Assembly: GCA_047495785.1 (NCBI GenBank)
Contig: JBLDXI010000003.1
Span: 1,674,001 to 1,738,000 of the forward strand
Direction of reading: 5' to 3'
Origin: Lepidodermella squamata
Taxonomy: Eukaryota > Gastrotricha
Length of the DNA: 64,000 bases
Shown: positions 25,310 to 37,672 of the stretch, piece after piece
How the letters are laid out: every line of letters starts with the position of its first letter
How positions within the stretch are numbered: the first letter of the stretch is position 1
Program-made: the position numbers and the translations under genes
Notes under the pieces: model-generated
What the model was told of the DNA's origin: nothing
The model's database searches: none
The model's input: the letters and a program-made list of their open reading frames with translations, nothing else

Positions 25310-26402
25310 GGCCTCCTTCGCTTCAATTGGTTGACATGCAGCTGCTGAATTCCATACTGATAAGACTGCGCTTCATTGAATTTAATTCCCCAAGTTCATT
25401 TCTAAACAAATAAACAAGGCATAGATTCGATAGGTGCCGCTGAATAACAACTCTAACAGAGAACAGATGTGTAACAGAAATGTTCGCCATGTTAACAATT
25501 TCGCGAGACCACGAAAATGTTTCGAGATTGGCAGCTAATACCCCAACGTTATATTAGCGTATACAGGATTTAACTTCAGTATAGGGTTCTAACAATTACG
25601 ACGTTGCATGATGACGCCGTGTAAGCGACAAACAACGGCGTTGTCGAGTGAGTTATCATCAACCCTATGGCAGAGGTCACAGCAAATATTCAGAAGCTTT
25701 AAAGCGGGCCAAGAAGGTGGTTTGACAGATAGCACTAAGAGCGCGGTTTAAGAAACATCAAGCCAGTCGCCAACCTGAAACCCAAAAGACAGGAAGACAA
25801 AAAAATCAGAAAGATGCGAGCCTCCAGGTGCTAGAAAACATGCAGATAGAGAAGCCCGTATTTCATTGGGCTTTCATGTTAATAACTTTATTTCATTTTT
25901 TTAACAATAATTTTCAGCAAAAGTGTTTTGACCTTGAAGTCTGCGATTCAAACCATGTGGCGCGCACTTTTACCTGCGGAGCAAGCGCGCGTTGGATTGA
26001 TGCTTCAAATCTTGCTTTCATGGCTGTTGCGATGGGTTTTGGATTCAAGGCTCAATTGCTATATTTTATGCATAGGATAGCAGTTGACTCATCAACATGC
26101 TTAGTGGCGTCTAGGATTCCACCCTTTCAACTTAGAAAGGTAAAGTTGAAGTGGATCAGAAGCCGACCGATCTTTGTCCGTAGAGAGAGAGGGATGAATT
26201 CCATTTCAACCCGCCTCTAATTCGGGATTTGGGCCCAACTCATTAAAATGTTCTATTTTTATTCTATGTTTTATCCATGTTAGCACATTCCATGCCTTTC
26301 ACCGTCTAGCCGCTGCTTCTTACCGCCTAAAATCTCTATTCCATTCTAATAATGACGAATCAGTCTCTCATCGTATTATTTTAGTTGTTTTTACTGCTAG
26401 AC
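25310..26402. other. Intergenic, no supported gene
   Basis: About 1.1 kb. The one longer frame (25828-26220) has no domain-like features or splice partners that I could recognise. Sequence is otherwise AT-rich without repeats. Confidence 0.5.
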
Positions 26403-28616
26403 ATGTCAAGTTCACGTGCGAGTAAAGTCACCATAGACGGAGATATTTTTTCGGTAGAGTTTAAATTCCTAACATTCGCACTTCTGAAGTTTTTCCCCGG
26501 TTTATAGTCTGTCACCTGCCCTGTTTGTCTCGGACTTTTCTCATCACCGGTCGTTCTGCCCAACTGCGGTCATACGTTATGCGCATCTTGCGCTGCAAAA
26601 GTATCTAAATCTTCAATTATCGACAACGAAGATGATATAGAAATCGAAGTGTGTGAGACTTTATCATGTCCGGAATGCCGGTGTGAGCATGTTTTACCGC
26701 CGAATGGCTCCAAAGGTAGGAATCCTATGGCGGTTCCCTTTTAAGCATTAATTTATGATGCGCGATAACACAGGTCTTCCAGTAAACTATGTTGCTAAGC
26801 AAGCAGTTTGCTCTCTTGAAGAGACTGTTAATTTCAACAAAGCGCACGGTGTTGGTGAATCATGTCCACACTACAGTTTTCTCACGAAGTCGGCAGAATT
26901 GTGTCGACATTGCAGTCAGCGATTCTGCTCCGCTTGCTTAGTCGGCCACATCGAACGGCTGAAGATTGAATCTCAATGGACTACGAAAAACGTTAGCTAT
27001 TGCAGCTTACACTACCTGTTACCGCTGGTTTAGTTTCAGAGACGGATGAATGCTTTGAGTGAAGTAGCATCGAATGATCAAGATATTGTGACAGCGCAAG
27101 TTGAAAAGCTGAAATTGGCCATTAAGCAAGAAGCGATGGCGTTGCTTGAGGACCTGAGCAAAGTTGTCATGGAAAAGCAAGCTGAGTTACTTGCCGAAGC
27201 CGAGCAATACGGGCAAAAGCAACTTCTAGCCTTGCAGCAAAGTTCACAGAAGTGCTCAGAACATGAGGTTCAGACGTTTTTAGCTCGTGCAGCAAGCTTA
27301 AATGCAGAGTCATCGCTGTTCTGCTCCTTGGACGAAGTCGTAGAAGTATACGAACAAAGTTTGTCTCTCGACCATGAAGTGAGCTTAAGTCATATCATTC
27401 CGAAGTGAGGCTAAGGTCTATTTTGTAGCTTTCAATCCTGGAGCAAGCTAAATTCCATTCGGAACTGCCGACCAAAGCGGTTTTCCACGTTGATGTTTCG
27501 AAAAAGGAATGCACGGCCAAATTAGTCAAAGGTCAGTCAAGAATCCTGGAAATCGAAGTACAAAGTGACTTCAAGACTGAACATTCTGGCATCCATGAAG
27601 CCGCAGCGAATGGAGATGTCAAGTTTTTCAAAGAAATATTTGAAAATTCGGATATTTCAAAATCAACGAAAAGCTTTTTAGTCTCGAATTTTGGCGAAAA
27701 GCCGATTCTCATCGAAGCGGTCATGTCAGGTTCCCTGGAGCTGGTGAAATACCTTGTTGAAAAAGTTGGAATTGATCTGCATGCGGTTTTGGAGCGAAGT
27801 GAACCCGGCTCGCTGGACCGGAAAGGAAATGCCCTCCACTACGCCGCTTTCTTTGGCCATCTCGATATCATGAGATATCTAATTGAGAAAGACTCATCTC
27901 TACTCAATTCGAGCGATGATACCGGGGCCAAAGTTCTTCACTGGGCCGCTTTTGGCGGTCACGTCCATGTTTTGGAGTATTTAATCGAAGATCTCGATTG
28001 CGGGTTAAATTTGAAACGAGTGGCCGATGAAAATTCTCCACTTTTCGAAGCAGCTCGAGGCGGTCATCTTCAAGCTGTGAAATACTTGATGAGCAAAGGA
28101 TCTTACGTTGAAGAGGCCAGGTCGAAAATTGGGACAGTGTTGAACGCGGCCGTTCTAGGTGGAAATCCTGACGTGATTCGAGAACTTTATGTCCGAGATC
28201 CCATGTTATTTCTCGATCTGTATGATTCACCACTCTGCGACGCAGTCCGATGGGGCCACCTTAAAGCTGCGCAATGTCTCATCGAAGAGTGCAATTTGGA
28301 CGTGAATTCGAGAAATTTCATGGATAACACGCCGGTTATGATGCTCGAGTCGAATAATCTAGCCATTGTGAAGATGCTGGTTGAAGATTTCGGCGCAAAT
28401 TTAAGTCTGAAGAATTGTCACGGTTTCACCGTTTTGCATCTAGCAGCCGAGGATGATCGACTGGAAATTCTTGAATATTTGATTAATAAATCGCCTCATT
28501 TGCTCAATTTTACGAATAAGTATGGCGATACAGCCCTGCAAATGGCTTTGGACAATGAAGAATTCGAAGCAGCGAAATTAATCATCTCAAAAATGCAATC
28601 GCTGAACTCAGCATGA
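26403..28616 (+). CDS. RING/B-box/coiled-coil protein with C-terminal ankyrin repeats, copy 1
   Basis: Seen: exons 26403-26453, 26508-26715, 26774-26991, 27040-27378 and 27429-28616 join in phase to 667 residues. A C3HC4 RING (CPVCLGLF, PNCGHTLCASC, CPECRC) spans about residues 18-75, followed by a B-box-like zinc motif (CPH, ELCRHCSQRFCSACLVGHIERL), an Ala/Glu/Gln-rich helical coiled coil (exon 4) and about eight ankyrin repeats (for example NALHYAAFFGHLDIMRYLIE and AKVLHWAAFGGHVHVLEYL). Known: RING, B-box and coiled coil is the tripartite motif of TRIM E3 ubiquitin ligases, and ankyrin repeats bind protein targets. Inference: an E3 ligase whose substrate-recognition module is an ankyrin array. 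Exon 4 is best ended at the gtgagc donor at 27379, which restores phase with 27429. The downstream gene is a paralogue. Confidence 0.78.
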
Positions 28617-28849
28617 AAATGTGAAAAATTTCGCAAAACACGAAGAACTTAGTTTTTCAAGATTTATTTCATAAATCGCTTTTTGATATTAAATATAAAT
28701 TGGTTAATCGACTTGGCTCTAATTAATTTCATCCATTCACATTTTAATTGCCCCCCGCGGCAATTTTTCATTTTTTCAATTGATAATTTTTTCTTTCGGC
28801 TAGATTGTTGATTTTACCAAATCTTTTTATACCCTGAAATCTGAGAAAA

Positions 28850-31800
28850 ATGTCGCGAAAACGCTCTCGACCTGACGGAATTGAGGCTGATAGCGAGTTG
28901 ATGAAGGCCTTCTCGTGCCCTGTCTGTCTTGGCCTGTACAAAAAGCCGAAAATTCTACCCACCTGTGGCCATTCAATGTGCCTGAGCTGCCTTCAAGCCC
29001 TCGTTAAGTCATCCAGCTCCACCCTGAATTGCCCCGAATGCCGGACTGCGAACTATCTCGGTTCAGGCGGAGTCGCCGCTCTGAAGACCAATTTTTCAGT
29101 TCAAACTGCGACTGATTTGTTTGCTGAGCGTAAGAAAAGCCGCATGGGGAGTGATTTGCCGGACAAAGGCTGTCCTCATCGCGATTTGGTGACGAAAACC
29201 ACGATCACGTGCGAGCACTGCAGCGGCCGCTTTTGCAACGCATGCATTCTCGGTCACATGGAAAAGCTGAAAATGGAAGCCAACTGGATTCTGGCAAATG
29301 TAATTTTTTATCAACTTTTTCTCATTAGCACAAACCTTCTGAAATATCCTGGAAAATATAGTAATTGAGCCCCCGAGTCTGCCTAATCATCTTGAAGAAT
29401 TACTCAAATTTTGGACCTCGTGAGATTTTTTTCCACTTTCAAGATCAATGAACGAGGAGTCGAACAATATCAATAAGAGGTTGATAGTCGTCAGGGTTGC
29501 AGAGAAAATGGGTTTCGACGCTTACGAGCGAAAAAGCTAATATTAAAAAATGCACGCTTAAAATCTTGCGTTTTTATTGCATCAGTTAATGATCCACACC
29601 ACACCCAATAAATTCTGATTTTTTAGGGTAATCTGTGGTGAAGAAACTTGCTAGATATTCAAAAAGTTTGTTGGGATCAAGCTAATGTCCTTACGATAAG
29701 CTGAATTAATGACACTATTCAGGGCAACTCTGAACTCTGGGGCTTTCCGTGTTTTAAGGAGGATGGGAGCATCCTAGAGGTCTGAAATTCGAAAATTTAA
29801 AAACTGAGTAAGGACATCTAAGAATTAAGAATCGTCCAAATTCGAGTGAACACACTTTTTGCGATTTGCTGGAAAATACAGAAAATTCGTCAAATCCCAC
29901 TTTTCCCTTGTTACCGGTCAATTATGAGCATGAGTATTCTGAGGAGCATGTAAAATTTCTGGACAAATTTTTCAAATTTGTTGGATCGGGGTGCCTCCAA
30001 TGTTTGGCACAAATATGTAGAGATTCGCTGCTTCGAGATATTTATTGGCTTGTGATGAACTGCACGATTTTGGAATTTTTCATCAAAATATTTGCTGATT
30101 GATTTCAGTTCGATTTATTGGAACGCCTCCATAGTTCATACTGCCCTCGTGCTTGAAAATTGGCAACAGGCCGGGGGAACCCATCCCATACCATATAGAG
30201 AAACATTGCTTAACCGGTGAAGTCACAAATTACTGTTATTTTACTTTATTCCATTGGTATTACTAGTTTTTAGAACACGCCTCTCAGATAATTGACGGAT
30301 CAGATCCAGATAGTTGGGTACAACAGCCATTTTCTCCATAGATATGCGAATCTTTGTGAAGCGGCTGTCAAGCGAGACGGACTTTCCCCCAAATGGCGAC
30401 AGAATAACGTTTTCAATTAGTCGTTGTTTGCCTTTTCTAAGTCTGAAAGGTCTCTCCATGAATTCGCCGCAATGTTTCTGTTTTCGTCGCATAGGTAAAC
30501 CTTTCTTCGTTCCTACAGAATGTCATCATATCATAGTAGTTGTTGTCTGCTGATATAGAAATGAAATGATTTGAATCATTGAATCGCTCTAAAATATTGA
30601 GTGTAAACCATCCAACCTAAACGGAGGATGACACATTCTTCGAATTTTATTTTCCCAAAAGTAAAATGTCCTCAAAACCGATCGTCGCTCGCGCGTGACC
30701 GAAAAACCTCTCCACGATCTGCGTAGAACTTGAGATTGAGACATGAGGCGAAGCATGGTTGCGCCCCAGGATTGCATTTGTAATATCACTCGCTCCATCT
30801 GCCATCACCGCACGGGGTTGTAGCGAGGCTTGACGTTTTTGAGTGCAATAAACATAGCCTCGTAAGCTCGCTGATCCTCACCCTTTGAGACGCAGAAAAA
30901 TCCGATCGCCGTCGCCGCCAGAAACTATCACCGATAGCATTCGATGGCACGAATCCTTTGTTTTCGGCAGTCTTATCGATGAGTCAAGTCAGCTCGCGAC
31001 GGCTGTTTGCCTGTGAAAACAACGAAAATTTATTGGAAAAATCAGACAGAGAACGAAAAGCAACAGTCCTCGAAGTTAGTATTTGATGAAGTAGCTCAGG
31101 CGGCCCTGCGATATCGAGAATCCGTCTTCGATCTTGAATTTGTCCTATACGACATCTACTAATATATGAGAACTAAAATGGCGCTGGCGTTTTTTCTCAG
31201 AAAGAAACTAACAAATTATGGCCTTCCAAATTCCAAATTATTGGCTCGAGGGTCCTATTAGGAAAAATTATAACATTATTGTGGAAGCGCCGAGTAGGCA
31301 GGATGTGTGGCGTTATCGCCGATCGGCCGAACCGAATAGTAGTGTTTTTGAGCATCAATCAGTGCGATGTTATAGATATTCAAGGCGCCTTCGCCCCCGG
31401 CCTCTCGTCCTTGATGGACGCAGTGGTGTTTGTGGACCACAACTTCAGTCCGGTAAAGCATCGCGTAAGAGTTCCGCCAATTTCTGCCTGTCAGATAGTT
31501 CGTAATAGATAAACCTTAGTTAGCTGGTGCTTGAAACCTTTGTTTCTCGGGCGAGTTTCCTAAATTTTTCATGCATTGTCATCTCAATGCTAAATGGGAG
31601 TCACATTTTATTCAACATCAAATTTCGATATGTTAATTTGTGCGATCCATACTCATTAAAGCACTTGATGATGACCAGTCTGAGAAAATAACAGAAAATT
31701 CGGGCGAAGAATGTAATTAATTGTTGTTGAACCCGTTCATAAAATTATAGAAAATTGAGCTAGCTGTAATTTTGCAAAGTTACGGACAAGTATTTGATTT

Positions 31801-34800
31801 TTGGCCAAAAAATTGAATTTTTAAATAGTTGTCCGAATAATTTTGCGATTCTCATTTTTGCAAAGACAATGATTGAAATGAGTGAAATTAAGCTTCAAGG
31901 ATGAGCCGCCTCACTAAATAGCTTCACTGATTAGCCGCATGTGCTCCCTGTCCGGCCGGGTATTGCCAATGTCGATGGAGATTTTCAGCTCGCACCCTGG
32001 GCATGTGTCATCCCAACGAAGAGTCCCAACGAAAAAAAGAGTTTGATGATAGAAGAAGTAATTTGATGTGGAAAAAGTAAATTTGATGTTAAAAGAAATA
32101 TTGTTCCTAAAATTGAATAAAAAAGGAAAAAATAAAACCATTATATTGGTCTAAAATTTTCCCTTTTCGCTTTGAGAAAGGATACCGAAGGATAACACAT
32201 TAATCGAAATTTATTCCCTAACAAATTTTCCGATTGAAATTAGAAAATGTAGAGCAATAAATAAAAGTTTCTTATCATTCCGTTTTTGCAGTTATTTTCA
32301 TTTTTTTTTGTTTTAGCTTGCTAAACGTGCTGAAAATGTGTCGCAAAAATCGGAACCTAATCTTGGCGCATGCGAGAAAGCTGTAGTCGAAAATATCCAA
32401 GCAACCAAATCGCGAATCAACGAAGTCTTTGAAACTATCACTCAGCGCTTCAATCAAGCCATCAGTGCCCGGAAAGATGAACTGCTGAAAGAAGCTGATC
32501 ACTTCTCGGAGCAGCAAACTGCGAGAATCAAAGAAATTTCGACAGAAATCAGCGGCGTGGATGTGTCGAAGTTGAAGGACGACGTTCATCGCATCAACAT
32601 GGCTTCACTTCTCTACCTGCCGGTTGAAGATGTCGTTGAAATTCATGCTAAAATCGCGAAAATCGATGTGGCAATTTCGGAATTTGAAGCCATCATGGCC
32701 GGCGAGTTGCTGCAGAAGTTGGACTGCCAGGCTGATTTGAGCAAGCTCGATCAAGTTCTCCCGCAAATTTCGTCAGCGTGCAATACCGTGGAATCCAAGT
32801 CGTCGTTAAAGGTATATTTTTCAATGGTTGGGCGATTATAAAAAACGCTCTGCATGCCTCTAATATTTCGGATGTAAGCCTAAAACTGGTTGGTTATTTT
32901 ATAGCCAGAGAAATACTGGGCTCATGAGAATGAGTATTAAATTATTTAGAACTTAACAACACGAATAAAAATCCAGAGAAATTGGGTCCAACTGGGTAGA
33001 ATACTGATACCTAGTGGGTGAGTCACCGGTAGACAGTACCGGGGTTTCGTCACGTGATTTCAAATTGTTGCCATACCAGATAAATCGTGGCCCACTTATC
33101 AGAGGACAAGAGAGTCTCCGCTCGTTCAAACATCTCCAGAATCAGGATTAAACTCTTGATTAAGTTGAAATATTGATCTTCCACATACTCGCTCGCAAAT
33201 TCCTGTAATTCCGCTCGATTCTTATAAGTCGTGACCGCATATTTTAGACAGATAAATAAGCTTGCCCTGAAGCAGTTGAGGCAGTTATACCGGACAAAAT
33301 CAATTATGCATCAAACAATCTTCGCATCAGGTCGACTCCGTAATCAGCCGGGAAACGTTCCTTACATTGCTCAACAACGCCTGGAAGTAAAATAATTCGA
33401 AATTCGTATAAATATCAGGTGTTTCTCGATGTAAAATCGAAAACTATTCCTCCATTTTCCTTCGAATTTCCTAAATCGATAATCGATAATCACCGATACG
33501 CAAAATCGATATTTGATTTCGATCGAATAGCCATATTACAAGGTAATAGTTGAAGTTGAGTTATTAGATTTCGTGAGATCCGATCTGAGAAATCATCCTC
33601 AGCCATTCGACGCCGTTTCCTTGTACCCATGGGTGGAATTAGTGCAGACGCTTCATTGTTTCGGAGCGGCATTTCAAGCTATTTTCTTTCGGATTCAGTT
33701 CATCGGAGAGAAATAGTCAAAATTTAGCATAGTTGTGTAGTTGCACGTTTCCTGTTTGGGTGATTAAGTTTTGAAAGGGTTGTTGACGAGTGCAATCTGG
33801 GGCCGTTCTGGACATGATGCCTACAAACACAGCATAGAGGCCTGCAGTGGCTCGTCCTATCCCGACTTGTAGTCCAGTAGGGTCGAGTGTGCCTCCATAA
33901 CAATTTGGCAGTGGCTCGTCCTATCCCGACTTGTAGTCCAGTAGGGTCGAGTGTGCCCACATAACAATTTGGGAAAAATTCGCAATGATGACGGACACTT
34001 AACAGGAATCCTCCGCTTCAATTTCAAACGGTCCAAAGATGACGATGTTGATGAGTTTGTCGTATGTGACCCCAAGGGTTCTTGCGGCTCGTAAAAAACT
34101 TGAAACCGTTCCCAGACCCGTGAATTTTGTGTGTCGAAGGCTTCTGTAGAGTAGATATTCATTAGCGCCGGTTTCATTCGTCCCAATTCCGGCATGGATT
34201 CTGGCGTAATTCTTGTAGCTCTTGCCGATCGTTACAGCGTCGACATTGGCAAAGTTTGGTGAGAAATTGACGACCTTCTTGTACACCTTCTCCTTTTCGG
34301 CGCTCGTAAGGCAGGGAAAATACTGGTCGACACGTGAAAAATCTATTCACAGATGAAAAGGGAAGATCAGTAAAACTTTGAATCATTGGACGAATAATGA
34401 AGCTATTTAATGAAAATAGTTTTGGCGATATTTGGGCCCTCCTGTCCTATATAAAAGGCCCAGTGCAGCTTTCCATGGAAAATTGATTGCCATTGACGGC
34501 GTTAGACGCAACATTTTCCAATAGGAAATATTGAAATTTCGAATTTTCTCTTTTTTTAGCTGGCATCCGAAATGGATCGTTTCCACAAAGCCGTGAAAAG
34601 CGGTAATTTGGCCGCCGTGAAGTCCACCTACGAAAACCCAACAATGCCGCCTGGCTGCAAGAAGTTCATCACCGAGCACAAGGACGACAACAACCAGGGC
34701 CGAAATGCGTTGATGCAGGCCGCTAAAGCTGGTTCTTTAGACCTCGTCCGCTACCTCATCGAAGAACAACGCGCCGATCCGAAAGTTGAGAATAAGCCGA

Positions 34801-35696
34801 ACAACAACACAGTTCGAGCTATGGCGGTTCATTTCGCGATTGAAAACGGCCATTTGGACGTTGTCAAGTACTTTTTGGAGAAGTGTCCGGAACTGGGTCA
34901 AATTTCGGACGATGAGGGTGGCTCTCTGCTTCACTGGGCTGCCTACAGTGGCCATGTTGAAATCATGCGGTATTTGATCGACGAAAAGCAGGCGAAAGTC
35001 GATGCCACAGACAAATTTGGCCAAACCCCCCTCAGCCAGGCTGTTCGAGGTAGTTCGAAAAATCTCGAGGCAGTCACATTTTTGGTGGAAAAAGGCGCGA
35101 AGTGTGATATTTTGACGTTGAAGCGCGAGAATCTATTCCATTTAGCTGCTAAAGTTTCCGGGGCAAATGCTGACATCGTGCGTTTTCTCCACTCGAAAAT
35201 TCCGAATCTAGCGAATGTTGAAGATGAAAATAAAAACACCGCCTTAAATTACGCGATTTTGGAGAAAAATCGGGAAATTTGCGAATTTTTCATCGAAGAG
35301 TGTAAAACGCCGCTGGATCGTGGTTCAAGTGATCAATCACCGATTTTCCTCGCAGTTTCGAGCCCGGCTAATCTAGAAATCGTGAAAATGCTGGTTGAAC
35401 GTGGCGCCTCGTTGAAAACGGTCGATTCGAACGGAAATACGGCTCTTCACGTCGCCGCGCTGAACGGCTGTCAAGAAATCGCTGAATTTTTAATTGGGAA
35501 AGAGGCGAGTTTGGTGGAAACGAAGAATAAAGACAGTGATACGGCGCTGGTTGCCGCGTTGTTGAACTACCAACTGGAAATGGTCAAGTTCCTCGAATCG
35601 AAAGGTGCTAAGAAGGTTTCGCTGAAAAATCGTCTCAAGAAAATTACGACTTACGGCTACAGTGCTAGTTACGAAGAACCAGAAGATTCGGATTAA
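28850..35696 (+). CDS. RING/B-box/coiled-coil protein with C-terminal ankyrin repeats, copy 2
   Basis: Seen: exons 28850-29299, 32317-32811 and 34560-35696 join in phase to 693 residues. RING: CPVCLGLYKKP, PTCGHSMCLSC, CPECRT. B-box: CPHRD, ITCEHCSGRFCNACILGHMEKL. The second exon is a Lys/Glu/Gln-rich coiled coil; the third encodes about nine ankyrin repeats (LLHWAAYSGHVEIMRYLI, TALHVAALNGCQEIAEFL). Same architecture and same motif wording as copy 1, so a tandem duplicate. Odd: the introns are about 3.0 kb and 1.7 kb whereas copy 1 has introns of about 50 bp. They hold transposase debris, a 64-bp tandem duplication and an antisense open frame. Inference: E3 ubiquitin ligase with an ankyrin substrate platform. 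The RING and B-box are in one exon here but split by an intron in copy 1. Confidence 0.76.
30590..31000 (-). mobile_element. Decayed Mutator-like (MULE) transposase fragment
   Basis: Lies in the first intron of RBCC-ankyrin copy 2, on the opposite strand. Reading leftwards from about 30900, one frame gives VSKGEDQRAYEAMFIALKNV and, after a one-base shift near 30807, AVMADGASDITNAILGRN. This resembles the MULE transposase core in which a 'Y..F..ALK' helix is followed by a 'TD...A..NAI' catalytic strand. Frames are broken and no terminal inverted repeats were identified, so it is a relic. The family call is from motif resemblance only. Other open fragments nearby (31276-31461 minus, 30241-30492 minus) may belong to the same or other relics. 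Confidence 0.4.
33845..33972. repeat. Tandem direct repeat, two 64-bp copies
   Basis: Copies 33845-33908 and 33909-33972 both begin cagtggctcgtcctatcc and end caatttgg. They differ only at about two positions near the 3' end (gcctcc versus gcccac). Lies in the second intron of RBCC-ankyrin copy 2. The near identity implies a recent duplication. Confidence 0.9.
33999..34323 (-). pseudogene. Antisense open fragment inside intron 2 of the RBCC-ankyrin gene, unrecognised
   Basis: Minus-strand frame of about 95-108 residues with protein-like composition (SAEKEKVYKKVVNF, YARIHAGIGTNETGANEYLL, TYDKLINIVIFGPFEIE) ending in a stop at 33999. It has no start with a clear context and no recognised family; it may be the last exon of a nested gene or a relic. 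Confidence is low. Confidence 0.3.
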
Positions 35697-36333
35697 ACGA
35701 ATTTGTTTCTGTATTCGGATGTAAAATTGATCAAAATGAGCATGCCTCGACTTTTGGCCACTGACAATTTCAGTTACGTTCGTGATTTTTCACATCAAAT
35801 AAAGCAGTTCCAAGATTTTGTTTCACGAAAGCTTTAAGTTATATATTGTTTCTATATTATGAGAAAACAGGATTTAATTTCACGTATTTTTGCTGCTTTG
35901 AAAAGGGTTGGAGTTTCCAGCGGTTTCTATTTCTGGAAAAGCTTTGAATGCCCTCGTTTTGATGAACGATCGGAGTTTCGGATCGGAAACATGAAAATTC
36001 TCGGGATTGTTGCTGAACTCAGATTTTTATATTGAAGCAGAACACAGATATCCGGCCATCAAGCTGGAGAATGGATATCGAAAATACACGAAGATTCAAG
36101 AAAAATCGAATTCCCACTATTTTCGGGTTTTTTTGCCCGAATTTCGAATGTTTGGCGAAAATCCATGAAGTTTGAAATATATTGAATGAAATGTCGAAAA
36201 ATAATACCCGCGAGTCGCTGTGACGCATTTTTTTCGTTAAAGTGTTTTTTCGTTATTGCACTTCAATTTTTCTTCACAATTTCCAACATTTAGGTTTTTT
36301 ACTGAATTCTTTTAACCAGTCTGCCTAATTTAT
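35697..36333. other. Intergenic, no gene seen
   Basis: 637 bp between RBCC-ankyrin copy 2 and the F-box gene. A poly(A)-like aataaa at about 35799 (catcaaataaagcag). AT-rich otherwise. Confidence 0.55.
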
Positions 36334-37243
36334 ATGAGTCGTGTTGCGTTTAAGGAAATCGTTAAAAATGGCGAATCCCCTTCAAAAATCGCTGAAAAAA
36401 TCGCCGTGCGAGAACGCCACAGAAGACGGTCAAAATTTGAGCTTGAACAGCGGAAAACGCATATAAATGCCCTACCATGTGAGCTTATCGTTCACATTTT
36501 GTCTAAAGTTTCGCCGTCTTTCGATATTTTCCGGAAAATGACGCTGGTCTGCAAAAGGTGGTACCATATTATCAGAAGTTCGAACTATTTGCTCGAAACC
36601 GCCATTCGGCCTCGAGTGGGCGAAATAGAATGGCATGAATTCACTCGAAATGGCAGAAATGAGTTGATCGAAAAACTGCGACAAGCCCTATTCAGTCATG
36701 CGTTGTTTCGTCGAAGCGGTTGGCGCTATTTAGACCGGCAGATGTACGCCATTGCAGTTGAATTTGATGTGATGAAAATAGGCCATTCTCGAAACGATCT
36801 CGATACATTTATGAAGAAATTTACCGGTTGGGGTGTTCCGTATTGTCAGATCTGGAAACGTGGCGATTTGAAGTCGAAACTCTATGCGATCGATTTGCGC
36901 GAAATTATGCCTTTTCCTGAGGTACGCATGGGTTTAGATCTTGGCCGATTTTTAAAAAAAAAATTTATGATACGAAAAAATTAAAATTAAAATTAAAAAA
37001 TAGATTATAATATTCAAATACCTCCAAATTTTGATTTTTTCTAATTTTTTCTGCTTGCAGGTTTGGGACATTTTGAAACTTGACCTCGTGTTCAGTTCAC
37101 CTGGTTCACCTTTGGGATGGCATTTTCTGTACGAAACATCTGTGAAAACTCAACAGGGTGATCAGACAACGGTGAAAAACATTTTGCTCGTGAACAGCTC
37201 TGAAATGGCCGCCTGGCTCCGATTTCCAAGCTCAGATTGCTAA
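36334..37243 (+). CDS. F-box domain protein
   Basis: Seen: exons 36334-36921 and 37061-37243 join in phase to 256 residues. Residues about 46-85 read as an F-box: INALPCELIVHILSKV, then FRKMTLVCKRWYHII. The basic N terminus (ERHRRRSKFELEQRK) precedes it. The rest has no repeat type that I recognise, but W- and G-rich strands (GWGVPYCQIWKRGDL, GSPLGWHFLYETSVK) suggest a folded beta domain. Known: F-box proteins recruit targets to SCF ubiquitin ligases through Skp1. F-box families are greatly expanded in nematodes. It lies beside two other predicted ubiquitin-ligase genes, although there is no evidence that they act together. Confidence 0.7.
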
Positions 37244-37521
37244 TTTATACTGGCTGCGATTATAATTTATTTGTTATGATTACAACATGATTATATTTTC
37301 GTTCTTGCAATTTCTATTTCTTATTGTTTTGCCTGATATTCGTGATTTTTTTTACCACTTCTTCTTGTTTTTGAGGAAATAAATCGATTTGATCAATTTC
37401 GCTCATCTTTTGCATACGATTACCAGCTAAACAAAACCCAGAATTGGTCCAATCAAAATTATCATCCTTTTTTGAGAAAGAATATTGGTGAATTTTTTTG
37501 TAAATCGCGAGGTTTCAAGTG

Positions 37522-37593
37522 GGCTCAGTAGCTTAGTGGTAGAGCGTCTGTCTCGTAAACAGAAGATCGCGGGTTCAATTCCCGCCTGGGCCT
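37522..37593 (+). tRNA. tRNA-Thr (CGT)
   Basis: 72 nt cloverleaf: 7-bp acceptor stem (GGCTCAG with CTGGGCC, one T-G wobble), D arm GCTTAGTGGTAGAGC, anticodon stem TCTGT/ACAGA with loop CTCGTAA giving anticodon CGT, T arm GCGGG-TTCAATT-CCCGC. CGT decodes ACG threonine codons. It faces a tRNA-Gly 80 bp downstream. Confidence 0.93.
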
Positions 37594-37672
37594 TGCGATA
37601 TGATTCATTTTGAGCGAAATTTTGAGATTATTTTAAAATTAAAATTAAAAAAAAACGGCAAAATAGTGAGCT

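Noticed and set aside
25828-26220. 130-codon plus-strand frame between the Kir and RBCC genes
   Set aside because: No recognisable motif, no matching splice partners, and composition close to intergenic sequence.
31276-31512. Overlapping open frames on both strands in the RBCC intron, considered as Harbinger-type transposase
   Set aside because: I could not find a DDE triad or helix pattern in either strand; only the nearby MULE-like segment had usable motifs.
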